Source of the DNA: Acidimicrobiia bacterium
GTDB lineage: Bacteria; Actinomycetota; Acidimicrobiia; Acidimicrobiales; AC-14
Direction: 5' to 3'
Length of the DNA: 33,464 bases
Assembly: GCA_023265025.1 (NCBI GenBank)
Contig: JAHFUP010000060.1
Coordinates: 1 to 33,464 of the forward strand
Below, piece after piece: positions 26,153 through 33,464 of this stretch; positions within the stretch are counted from its first letter, which is position 1; each line of letters starts with the position of its first letter. Made by a program: the position numbers and the translations under genes. The notes under the pieces are model-generated. The model was not told where the DNA came from. It worked only from the letters and a program-made list of their open reading frames with translations, and did not search any database.

Positions 26153-27979
26153 GTGATCGGTCGCATCGTCATTGATGACCCGCGCCCGCGCACGCCGGGA
26201 GGGCACCCGGCCAAGGCGGTGATCGGCGAGGCCGTTCGCATCTCGGCCGACATTTACCGCGACGGCCATGACATCCTCGCCGCCCGGGTGCGCTGGAGGC
26301 CCACGGGGGAGAGCAAGTGGCGCGACGCGCCCATGGAGGAGATCAACAACGACCGCTGGGAGGCGGTGGTCGAGCCGGCCGCCCTCGGCTTGCACGAATA
26401 CTTCATCGAGGCCTGGACCGACCGCCTGGCCACGCTGGCGCATGACATCGAGCTCAAGGAGGCGGCCGGCGAGCCCGTCGACGTCGAGCTGCAGGAAGTC
26501 GAGCTCGAAAAGGCGCGCCAGACGGAAGGCGTGGAGCCGACGGACCTCACCCGCATCGACCCGCTCCCGCTGTGGGTCGACCGCGAGCGGGCGCTGTTCA
26601 GCGCCTGGTACGAGCTGTTCCCGCGCTCGGAGGGCGGCTTCAAGCGGGCGTCCCAGAGCCGGCTGCCCGAGATTGCGGCCATGGGCTTCGACGTCGTGTA
26701 CCTGCCGCCCATCCACCCGATCGGGCGGTCGCACCGCAAGGGACCGAACAACACCCTGGTCGCCGGCCCCACCGACCCCGGCAGCCCATGGGCCATCGGC
26801 AACGAGCTCGGAGGGCACACGGCGATCGAACCCAGCCTGGGGTCGATCGACGACTTCGAGGGGTTCGTCGCCGCGGCCGAGAAGCTCGGCCTCGAGGTGG
26901 CGCTGGACTACGCGCTCCAGTGCTCCCCGGACCACCCATGGGTGAAGGAGCACCCCGAGTGGTTCCACCGCCGGCCCGATGGCAGCATCAAGTACGCCGA
27001 GAATCCGCCCAAGAAGTACCAGGACATCTACCCCCTCAACTTCTGGCCCGCCGACGACGACGACCGCCGAGCGCTGTGGGAGGCCTCCAAGGAGATCCTC
27101 GACCACTGGATCGGCCACGGCATCCGCATCTTCCGGGTCGACAACCCCCACACCAAGCCGCTGGCGTTCTGGGAGTGGGTCATCCCCGCGGTGCAGAAGA
27201 CCCATCCGGAGACGCTCTTCCTGGCCGAGGCATTCACCCGCCCGAAGATGATGGCCAAGCTGGCCGAGGTCGGCTTCAGCCAGGGGTATACGTACTTCAC
27301 CTGGCGCAACACCGGTGAGGAGTTCGTCGAGTACCTGGAGGAGCTGGCCGACGGGCCGACCGCCGACTACATGCGCCCGAACTTCTGGCCCAACACGCCC
27401 GACATCCTGTCGGGGCCGCTGCGCAACGGGCCTCCCGCCGCGTTCCGCCTGCGCCTGCTGCTGGCCGCGACCATGGTTCCCAGTTACGGCGTCTACAGCG
27501 GCTTCGAGCTGTGCGAGAACGAGCCGGCGTCGCCGGCCAACGAGGAGTACCTGTACTCGGAGAAGTACGAGATCAAGCACCGCGACTGGCAGCGCAGTGA
27601 CTCACTCGCCCCGTTCATGACCCGGCTCAACGAGGTCCGCCGGCGCCACCCCGCCTTCACCGAGCTGCGCAACATCGCCTTCCACCAGTCGAACTACGAC
27701 CAGATCCTCGTGTGGTCGAAGGTCACCGGCGAGGATCGCATGCTGATGGTCGCCAACCTCGACCCCCTCGCCTTCCACGAGGACACCATCACCCTCGACA
27801 TGGAGGTCCTCAACCTGGACACAGACATCCCATTCTTGGTGACCGACGAGCTCACCGGCGCCAGCTGGACCTGGTACGGGGATACCCAGTACGTCGCCCT
27901 GGATCCCGCAGTCCAGCCCGGCCACGTCCTCCACCTCACGCCGCTCCCGGCGCCGGCTGACCCGGTCGTCGCTCCGTGA
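26153..27979 (+). CDS. glgE: Alpha-1,4-glucan:maltose-1-phosphate maltosyltransferase
   Basis: GlgE extends alpha-1,4-glucan by maltose units from maltose 1-phosphate. The 608-residue product has an N-terminal beta domain (GRIVIDDPRPRTPGGHPAKA) and a GH13_3 catalytic barrel. Signature residues: nucleophile Asp330 in IFRVDNPHTKPL, acid/base Glu359 in FLAEAFTRP and the third acid Asp417 in WPNTPDIL; VYLPPIHPIGRSHRKGPNN is also typical. The C-terminal domain is beta-rich. It is somewhat shorter than the about 660-700 residues usual in Streptomyces and mycobacteria. GTG 26153 is chosen for its promoter and because it begins the conserved IGR-V/I motif; the long open frame upstream is a shadow of glgP. 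The TGA overlaps the treS GTG. It heads a four-gene operon. Confidence 0.96.
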   Translation: MIGRIVIDDPRPRTPGGHPAKAVIGEAVRISADIYRDGHDILAARVRWRPTGESKWRDAPMEEINNDRWEAVVEPAALGLHEYFIEAWTDRLATLAHDIELKEAAGEPVDVELQEVELEKARQTEGVEPTDLTRIDPLPLWVDRERALFSAWYELFPRSEGGFKRASQSRLPEIAAMGFDVVYLPPIHPIGRSHRKGPNNTLVAGPTDPGSPWAIGNELGGHTAIEPSLGSIDDFEGFVAAAEKLGLEVALDYALQCSPDHPWVKEHPEWFHRRPDGSIKYAENPPKKYQDIYPLNFWPADDDDRRALWEASKEILDHWIGHGIRIFRVDNPHTKPLAFWEWVIPAVQKTHPETLFLAEAFTRPKMMAKLAEVGFSQGYTYFTWRNTGEEFVEYLEELADGPTADYMRPNFWPNTPDILSGPLRNGPPAAFRLRLLLAATMVPSYGVYSGFELCENEPASPANEEYLYSEKYEIKHRDWQRSDSLAPFMTRLNEVRRRHPAFTELRNIAFHQSNYDQILVWSKVTGEDRMLMVANLDPLAFHEDTITLDMEVLNLDTDIPFLVTDELTGASWTWYGDTQYVALDPAVQPGHVLHLTPLPAPADPVVAP

Positions 27980-29637
27980 CTGAGCCAAGCCAAGCCGACT
28001 GGTACCAGCGCGCCGTCTTCTACGAGGTGCTGGTCCGGGGGTTCTTCGACTCCAACAACGACGGCACCGGCGACATCCGGGGCATCACCGAGCGCCTCGA
28101 CCACATCCAATGGCTCGGTGCCGACTGCCTCTGGCTGCTGCCCTTCTACCAGTCGCCATTGCGCGACGGCGGCTACGACATAAGCGACTTCTATTCGATC
28201 CTGCCGGAGTACGGCGACCTGGCCGACGTGGTGACGCTGATCGAGGAGTGCCACCACCGCGACCTGCGGATCATCGCCGACCTGGTCATGAACCACACCA
28301 GCGACGCCCATCCGTGGTTCCAGGAGAGCCGCCAGGACAGCACCAACCCTAAGGCCGACTGGTACGTGTGGAGCGACGACGACACCCGCTACCCCGACGC
28401 CCGCATCATCTTCGTCGACACCGAGCGGTCGAACTGGTCGTGGGATCCCGTCCGCCAGCAGTACTACTGGCACCGGTTCTTCAGCCACCAGCCCGACCTG
28501 AACTACGACAACCCCGAAGTCCAGCAGGCCATGCTGGATGTCGTCCGGTTCTGGCTCGACCTCGGCCTCGACGGCTTCCGCCTCGACGCTGTCCCCTACC
28601 TCTACGAGCGGGACGGGACCAACGGCGAGAACCTCCCGGAGACGCACGACTTCCTGAAGCGCTTGCGCAAGGAGATCGACGCCACCCACCCCGGCACGGT
28701 CATGCTGGCGGAGGCCAACCAGTGGCCGGCCGACGTCGTCGACTACTACGGCGACGGCGACGAGTGCCACATGTGCTTCCACTTCCCGCTCATGCCCCGG
28801 ATGTTCATGGCCGTCCGCCGGGAGCAGCGCTACCCGATCACCGAGATCCTGGCCCAGACGCCGGCCATCCCCGAGGGGTGCCAGTGGGGCATCTTCCTGC
28901 GTAACCACGACGAGCTGACCCTCGAGATGGTCACCGACGACGAGCGTGACTACATGTACAACGAGTACGCCAAGGATCCGCGCATGAAGCGCAACGTGGG
29001 CATCAGTCGCCGCCTGGCCCCGCTCGTCGACAACAACCGCCAGGTCGCCGAACTGCTGCACGCCTTGCTGTTCAGCCTGCCCGGGAGCCCGGTTCTCTAC
29101 TACGGCGACGAGATCGGGATGGGCGACAACATCTACCTGGGCGACCGCGACGGCGTGCGCACGCCGATGCAGTGGACGCCCGACCGCAACGCCGGCTTCA
29201 GCAAGGCCGATTTCGCACAGCTCTACCTGCCGCCGCTGATGGACCCGGTGTACGGGTACCAGGCGGTCAACGTCGAGGCCATGCAGCGCGATGCCGGCTC
29301 GTTCCTACACTGGATGCAGCGGGTCCTTCAGGTCCGCCGCCAGCACGGAGACGTCCTCGGGCTCGGGAGCCTCGAGGTCCTGTCAGCCGAGAACCCCTCG
29401 GTCCTGGCCTTCCTCCGACAGCTCGGAGACCGCATCGTGCTCTGCGTCAACAATCTCAGCCGCTTCGCCCAGCCCGTCGAGCTCCAACTCGCCCGCCTCT
29501 CCGGGAAGATGCCCGTCGAGCTGTTCGGGCGGGTGCCCTTCCCGCCGATCGGGGAGCTGCCCTACCTGCTCACCCTGGGTGGCCACGGCTTCTACTGGTT
29601 CGAGCTGGTCGACACGCCCTCCGGGCCCCATGATTGA
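27976..29637 (+). CDS. treS: Trehalose synthase (maltose alpha-D-glucosyltransferase)
   Basis: TreS interconverts trehalose and maltose in the cytoplasm, feeding maltose to the kinase encoded next. The 553-residue product is a GH13 enzyme. Conserved segments: FYEVLVRGFFDSNNDGTGD near the N-terminus, MNHTSDAHPWF, nucleophile Asp204 in DGFRLDAVPYLYE, Glu246 in MLAEANQWP, Asp312 in LRNHDELTLEM, and YYGDEIGMGDNIYLGDRDGV. PMQWTPDRNAGFS is diagnostic for TreS. No maltokinase fusion is present; pep2 is separate. GTG 27976 overlaps the glgE stop (GTGA) and the stop overlaps the pep2 start by eight bases. Mycobacterial TreS is about 600 residues, so this one is slightly short, mainly at the N-terminus. 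Confidence 0.96.
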   Translation: MTEPSQADWYQRAVFYEVLVRGFFDSNNDGTGDIRGITERLDHIQWLGADCLWLLPFYQSPLRDGGYDISDFYSILPEYGDLADVVTLIEECHHRDLRIIADLVMNHTSDAHPWFQESRQDSTNPKADWYVWSDDDTRYPDARIIFVDTERSNWSWDPVRQQYYWHRFFSHQPDLNYDNPEVQQAMLDVVRFWLDLGLDGFRLDAVPYLYERDGTNGENLPETHDFLKRLRKEIDATHPGTVMLAEANQWPADVVDYYGDGDECHMCFHFPLMPRMFMAVRREQRYPITEILAQTPAIPEGCQWGIFLRNHDELTLEMVTDDERDYMYNEYAKDPRMKRNVGISRRLAPLVDNNRQVAELLHALLFSLPGSPVLYYGDEIGMGDNIYLGDRDGVRTPMQWTPDRNAGFSKADFAQLYLPPLMDPVYGYQAVNVEAMQRDAGSFLHWMQRVLQVRRQHGDVLGLGSLEVLSAENPSVLAFLRQLGDRIVLCVNNLSRFAQPVELQLARLSGKMPVELFGRVPFPPIGELPYLLTLGGHGFYWFELVDTPSGPHD

Positions 29638-31009
29638 CGTCCCGGGCCTGGTGCCCGCCCTCGCGCAGTGGCTGCCCCGCCAGCGGTGGTACGCCGGCCA
29701 GGTCGAGCCGGCGTCGCTGACGGTTCTCGACCAGGAGATCCGCGGCGACGAGTTCCCGGTGCTGGTCCGACTGCTCGTGGAGGCCGACGGGGTCGACTAC
29801 CAGGTGCTGGTCGGCGTGCGGGGTCGGGACGAGCACCCCGAGTTCCTGCGCGGCCACGACCAGGCCCTCATCGCCGACATCGCCACGACCCGTGGCGACG
29901 CCGTCGCCTACGACGCGGTGTACGACCCTGAGCTGGCCCTGGTGATCCTGGAAGCGGTGGCGCCGCACGAGGACGTGGAGCGGGCCCGGCTGATGGGCGC
30001 CGAACAGTCGAACAGCTCGATCGTCTTCGACGAGCGGATCATCCTCAAGCTCTTCCGGCGAGTGCAGCGGGGGCACAACCCCGAGGTCGAGGTCACCCAG
30101 GCCCTGACCAAGCAGGGCTTCAACTGCGTCGCCGAGCCGCTCGCGACCTACCGCAAGGGCGACTTCGACCTAGCCATCCTCCAGCCGTTCCTCGCCGGCG
30201 CGGTGGAGGGATGGGCCCTCGCCCTGACGTCACTGCGCGACCTGTTCGGCATGCACGACACCTCGTCCATCCCGATCATCACGCCCGACGCGCCGCCGCC
30301 ACCGATGGACCCCGGCCAGGCCGGCGGCGACTTCTCCGGCGAGGCCGCCCGCCTGGGCGCCATGACCGGCGCCATGCACGTCGCCCTCGCCGACGCGTTC
30401 GGTCGCCACCCCGCCCACCCTGGGACCTGGGCGGCGTCGATCGCCGCCGAGATCGAGGCCGTGCACCCGAGCGAACTCGACGTCCGCAACGCCCACGCCA
30501 TCCTCGACGAGCTGGCCGACATCGACGCCGGCGCCGCCATCCGCGTCCACGGCGACTACCACCTCGGTCAGGTGCTGCGCACCGACGCCGGCTGGTTCGT
30601 GCTGGACTTCGAGGGCGAGCCGGCCCGGCCGATCGAGGAGCGCCGGCGCCCGACGTCGCCGCTCAAGGACGTGGCGGGCATGCTCCGGTCGTTCCACTAC
30701 GCGTCGGCGGTGGCCCGCACCGAGCGCGACGAGGGGGCGCTCGAGGGGCTCGCCGCCGCGTGGGAGGAGCGCAACCGGAAGGCGTTCCTGCGGGGCTACA
30801 TGTCGGCCGCCGGCGACGGCGGCATCCTCCCGCCCGACCCGGACTGCGTGGCGTTGGTGTTGGCCGCCTTCGAGCTGGAGAAGGCCGTGTACGAGCTCGG
30901 CTACGAGAAGGCGTTCCGACCGGACTGGGTGCACATCCCCCTCGCCGCCCTGAACCGCCTGACCGCAGGCCGACCGACTGAAAGCCCTCCGACTGAAAGG
31001 CAGCCGTGA
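29630..31009 (+). CDS. pep2: Maltokinase
   Basis: Maltokinase (Mak/Pep2) phosphorylates maltose with ATP to maltose 1-phosphate, the GlgE substrate. The 459-residue product has the length and bilobal kinase-like layout of the family: an N-terminal cap ([10 protein letters not shown]), Lys140 in [11 protein letters not shown] as the likely ATP-contacting lysine, the EQSNSS turn, the catalytic loop [11 protein letters not shown] (His308, Asp310) and the metal-binding DFEGEP (326-331). In mycobacteria TreS and Pep2 form a complex; adjacent and overlapping genes here fit that. ATG 29630 overlaps treS by eight bases. The last codons contain two copies of CCGACTGAAAG 15 bases apart (30974, 30989); the second, with AAAGG, may serve as the glgB ribosome binding site. 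Confidence 0.93.
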   Translation: MIDVPGLVPALAQWLPRQRWYAGQVEPASLTVLDQEIRGDEFPVLVRLLVEADGVDYQVLVGVRGRDEHPEFLRGHDQALIADIATTRGDAVAYDAVYDPELALVILEAVAPHEDVERARLMGAEQSNSSIVFDERIILKLFRRVQRGHNPEVEVTQALTKQGFNCVAEPLATYRKGDFDLAILQPFLAGAVEGWALALTSLRDLFGMHDTSSIPIITPDAPPPPMDPGQAGGDFSGEAARLGAMTGAMHVALADAFGRHPAHPGTWAASIAAEIEAVHPSELDVRNAHAILDELADIDAGAAIRVHGDYHLGQVLRTDAGWFVLDFEGEPARPIEERRRPTSPLKDVAGMLRSFHYASAVARTERDEGALEGLAAAWEERNRKAFLRGYMSAAGDGGILPPDPDCVALVLAAFELEKAVYELGYEKAFRPDWVHIPLAALNRLTAGRPTESPPTERQP

Positions 31010-33159
31010 TCGTCGCAACCACCGTGGATCTGACATCGCTCGTCGAAGGCAACGAACTGGACCCGCACCGGGTGCTCGGCCCCCATGGGGATGTCGTGCG
31101 GGCCTGGCGCCCTGACGCCTCCGCGGTGGAGCTGGTCCTCGCCGACGGCAAGCGGATCCCGATGGAGCAGGAGCATCCGGCCGGCGTCTTCGTCGCCAAG
31201 GGGGTCAACCTGCCCGAGGACGGCACCGCCGCCTACCGCTTGGACGTCACCTATCCGAGCGGCGACACCTGGCTGGTCGACGACCCCTACCGGTTCTGGC
31301 CGACGATCGGCGACGTCGACCTGTACCTGCTTGGCGAGGGCCGCCACGAGCGCTTGTGGCACCGCCTCGGCGCCCGTGTCATGGAGCACCAGGGCGCCGC
31401 CGGCACCGCGTTCGCGGTGTGGGCGCCGGCCGCTCGCAGCGTACGGGTGGTGGGCGACTGCAACAGCTGGGACGGCCGCCAGCACCCGATGCGCAGCATC
31501 GGCTCGTCCGGCGTGTGGGAGCTGTTCGTCCCCGGCATCGGTCACGGGTCCCGCTACAAGTACGAGATCCTGACCCCGGCCGGCCACCTCACCCTGAAGG
31601 CCGACCCGCTGGCGACGGCCACAGAGGCGCCGCCGGCGACGGCGAGCGTGGTGCACGACTCGTCGTACCAGTGGGGTGACGACGAGTGGCTGCAGCGCCG
31701 GCGGACGACCAACCCGTGGACGTCCCCCATGTCGGTGTACGAGTGCCACCTGGCCTCGTGGCGCCACGTGCCAGAGGAGGGCGACCGCCCGCTCACCTAC
31801 CGGGAGCTGGCCGACCAGCTGCCGGCGTACCTGGTCGAGATGGGCTTCACCCACGTCGAGTTCCTGCCCGTGGCCGAGCACCCCTTCGGCGGCTCCTGGG
31901 GCTACCAGGTCACCGCCTACTACGCACCGACCGCCCGGTTCGGGACGCCCGACGACTTCCGCTACCTCGTCGACGCGCTGCACCAGGCCGGTATCGGTGT
32001 GATCGTCGACTGGGTGCCCGCGCACTTCCCGAAGGACTCCTTCGCCCTGGCCCGCTTCGACGGCACCGCCCTGTACGAGCACGCCGACCCCCGCCAGGGC
32101 GAGCACCCCGACTGGGGCACGCTGGTCTTCAACTTCGGCCGCCACGAGGTCAGCAACTTCCTGCTGGCCAATGCCCTGTACTGGATCGAGGAGCTGCACG
32201 TCGACGGGCTCCGCGTCGACGCGGTGGCCTCCATGCTCTACCTCGACTACTCCCGCGAAGCGGGGGAGTGGGTCCCCAACAAGTACGGCGGCCGGGAGAA
32301 CCTGGAAGCGGTCGAGTTCCTCCGCCAGCTCAACACCTTGGTGCACGGCGAGTGCCCGGGCGCCATCACCATCGCCGAGGAGTCGACGTCGTGGCCCGGC
32401 GTGTCCCGGCCCGTCTACCTGGGCGGCCTCGGCTTCGGCTTCAAGTGGAACATGGGCTGGATGCACGACACGCTCACCTACTTCTCCAAGGAGCCCGTCC
32501 ACCGCCGGCACCACCACCAGCAGCTGACGTTCGGGCTGCTCTACGCGTTCTCCGAGAACTTCACCCTGCCCATCTCCCATGACGAGGTGGTGCACGGCAA
32601 GGGGTCGCTGATCAACAAGATGCCGGGCGACAAGGGCGTCAAGCTGGCCAACCTGCGGGCGCTGCTGGCGTGGATGTGGGCCCACCCCGGCAAGCAGCTG
32701 CTGTTCATGGGCTGCGAGATCGGTCAGGAGCGCGAGTGGTCGCACGACCGCAGCCTCGACTGGGACCTGCTCGGCGACGAGGGCCACCGCGGCGTGCAGT
32801 CACTGGTGCGCGAGCTGAACCGGATCTACCGCGACGAGCCGGCGCTGTGGCAGGTCGACTTCGACGGCGCCGGCTTCGAGTGGATCGACGCCAACGACGC
32901 CGATCAGAACGTGCTCTCGTTCGTCCGGTACTCCGAGGGCCGCGAGCGCATCCTGGCCTGCATCGCCAACCTGTCGGGCACCGACCGTCCCGGCTACCGC
33001 ATCGGCCTGCCCCGCCAGGGCGCCTGGGAAGTGGCGCTCGACACCACGACGGTCAACGGCGGCTACCGGTCGACCGAGCCCACCCCGTGGCACGGCTTCG
33101 ACCACTCGCTCACCATCGACCTGCCGGCGCTGAGCGTCGTCTGGCTGACCAACCACTAA
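31006..33159 (+). CDS. glgB: 1,4-alpha-glucan branching enzyme
   Basis: GlgB cuts alpha-1,4 chains and rejoins them as alpha-1,6 branches. The 717-residue product has an N-terminal carbohydrate module ([19 protein letters not shown]), a CBM48 domain ([20 protein letters not shown]) and the GH13 barrel. Catalytic residues fall at the same numbers as in the Escherichia coli enzyme: Asp405 in [12 protein letters not shown], Glu458 in TIAEEST and Asp526 in [32 protein letters not shown] is also characteristic. GTG 31006 overlaps the pep2 stop (GTGA) with AAAGG just upstream. It is the last gene of the glgE operon; a strong hairpin follows seven bases after the stop. Confidence 0.97.
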   Translation: MIVATTVDLTSLVEGNELDPHRVLGPHGDVVRAWRPDASAVELVLADGKRIPMEQEHPAGVFVAKGVNLPEDGTAAYRLDVTYPSGDTWLVDDPYRFWPTIGDVDLYLLGEGRHERLWHRLGARVMEHQGAAGTAFAVWAPAARSVRVVGDCNSWDGRQHPMRSIGSSGVWELFVPGIGHGSRYKYEILTPAGHLTLKADPLATATEAPPATASVVHDSSYQWGDDEWLQRRRTTNPWTSPMSVYECHLASWRHVPEEGDRPLTYRELADQLPAYLVEMGFTHVEFLPVAEHPFGGSWGYQVTAYYAPTARFGTPDDFRYLVDALHQAGIGVIVDWVPAHFPKDSFALARFDGTALYEHADPRQGEHPDWGTLVFNFGRHEVSNFLLANALYWIEELHVDGLRVDAVASMLYLDYSREAGEWVPNKYGGRENLEAVEFLRQLNTLVHGECPGAITIAEESTSWPGVSRPVYLGGLGFGFKWNMGWMHDTLTYFSKEPVHRRHHHQQLTFGLLYAFSENFTLPISHDEVVHGKGSLINKMPGDKGVKLANLRALLAWMWAHPGKQLLFMGCEIGQEREWSHDRSLDWDLLGDEGHRGVQSLVRELNRIYRDEPALWQVDFDGAGFEWIDANDADQNVLSFVRYSEGRERILACIANLSGTDRPGYRIGLPRQGAWEVALDTTTVNGGYRSTEPTPWHGFDHSLTIDLPALSVVWLTNH

Positions 33160-33165
33160 CGACTT

Positions 33166-33194
33166 TCGGGTCGGAACCAAAGGTTCCGACCCGA
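33166..33194 (+). terminator. Hairpin terminator after glgB
   Basis: A perfect 13-base stem (TCGGGTCGGAACC 33166-33178 with GGTTCCGACCCGA 33182-33194) and an AAA loop begin seven bases after the glgB stop. No T run follows. It probably ends the glgE-glgB operon and could also block transcription from the converging gene at the right edge. Confidence 0.75.
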
Positions 33195-33211
33195 GCCATC
33201 AAGGTGCTCCG

Positions 33212-33298
33212 GGCGGCCGGCGAAGCCGGTCGCCCTCCGCCGTTCTTGTCTGCCGGCAGCCGGGGGAGGCCGCCTGCGGCGGCGTCGGCGGCCACCGG
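33212..33298 (+). repeat. Dispersed 88-bp hairpin repeat, copy B
   Basis: This 87-base copy matches the minus-strand reading of 23384-23471. It keeps the 10-base stem (33212-33221 with 33225-33234, one G-T pair), the palindrome TGCCGGCA (33251-33258) and the GCCGCC/GGCGGC stem (33269-33274 with 33278-33283). It lies between glgB and the converging partial gene at the edge. No open frame of convincing coding character covers it. Confidence 0.75.
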
Positions 33299-33381
33299 CG
33301 AAACTTGCCTCGTTCGCGCGAGTGTCGTCCCTCTAGCCGGGCTAGCTAGGCGCTTGGCGCCTTCGATCGACAAGATGTTGT
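33299..33381. other. Non-coding stretch with two small hairpins
   Basis: Between repeat copy B and the stop of the edge gene are two small inverted repeats: CTAGCC 33333-33338 with GGCTAG 33340-33345, and GGCGC 33349-33353 with GCGCC 33357-33361. They lie just downstream of the minus-strand stop and may end its transcription. Nothing else is recognised in the 222 bases between glgB (end 33159) and this stop apart from the terminator and the repeat. Confidence 0.4.
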
Positions 33382-33464
33382 CTATGCCGCGGCGGCTCGG
33401 GTGGTGATGCCGAGGTGCTCCAAGAGACCGACCATGTTCCGGCGGAGGGTTTCGTAGTCACCGT
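33382..33464 (-). CDS. 3' end of an unidentified minus-strand gene
   Basis: The minus strand is open from the right edge to a TAG stop at 33384-33382. The 27 or so visible codons end ETLRRNMVGLLEHLGITT followed by RAAAA, a sequence with protein-like composition, while the other two frames look unlike protein. The tail is too short to name; it could be the end of a transposase or a regulatory protein. The gene converges with glgB. Confidence 0.4.
   Translation of the reverse strand, partial: GDYETLRRNMVGLLEHLGITTRAAAA

Noticed and set aside
26075-27580. Open frame extending glgP upstream on the minus strand
   Set aside because: It is antisense to glgE and lacks protein-like composition; family homology begins at 26074.

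Overview
The window is a high-GC, gene-dense stretch of an actinobacterial chromosome. Gene content and order (wecA-like gene directly before a complete F-type ATP synthase operon, GlgE glucan pathway, leaderless starts behind TANNNT -10 boxes, LAXTG-like sorting signal) fit Actinobacteria. The features differing from mycobacteria (separate atpF and atpH, DUF4012 and coiled-coil surface genes, GlpX close by) make a deep-branching class such as Acidimicrobiia my best guess, but that placement is inference.

Layout. 1-3418: cell-surface genes: the 3' end of a polysaccharide-type tyrosine autokinase, a DUF4012 membrane protein and a small secreted protein with a sortase-like tail. 3481-5055: an acidic, proline-rich, repeat-bearing coiled-coil protein. 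5075-8062: low-molecular-weight tyrosine phosphatase (apparently starting at ATC), glyA and a WecA-type glycosyl-1-phosphate transferase. 8112-15463: ATP synthase operon atpZ-I-B-E-F-H-A-G-D-C, almost every junction a stop/start overlap. 15465-15515: nested inverted repeat closing the operon. 15546-18386: AbiEi/DUF559-like protein, a fused 2H phosphoesterase-acetyltransferase and a secreted M23 peptidase. 18387-18583: duplicated hairpin tract, then glpX on the minus strand. 19672-21575: small plus-strand operon (zinc-ribbon protein, J-domain protein, alpha/beta hydrolase), overlapping tail-to-tail with a minus-strand MFS transporter carrying an extra N-terminal region. 23113-23379: Nfu-type Fe-S protein. 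23519-33159: glucan locus, with glgP on the minus strand diverging from glgE-treS-pep2-glgB on the plus strand. 33160-33464: terminator, a dispersed repeat and the 3' tail of an unidentified minus-strand gene.

How the genes work together. TreS interconverts maltose and trehalose, Pep2 phosphorylates maltose with ATP, GlgE adds maltose from maltose-1-phosphate to alpha-glucan, GlgB branches the glucan and GlgP degrades it; the whole GlgE cycle is in one locus. In Mycobacterium tuberculosis the wecA-atp block and glgB-glgE-glgP are also near each other, so this may be old actinobacterial order, with treS-pep2 additionally placed here.

I found no CRISPR array, tRNA, rRNA, complete insertion sequence or recognisable defence island. 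The most notable signals are the phosphatase gene with no ATG/GTG/TTG before its catalytic loop, a set of leaderless promoters, hairpin-rich repeats in every non-overlapping tail-to-tail gap (including an inverted pair of dispersed 88-bp elements), C-terminal tails on ATP synthase alpha and gamma, and several unusual domain combinations.
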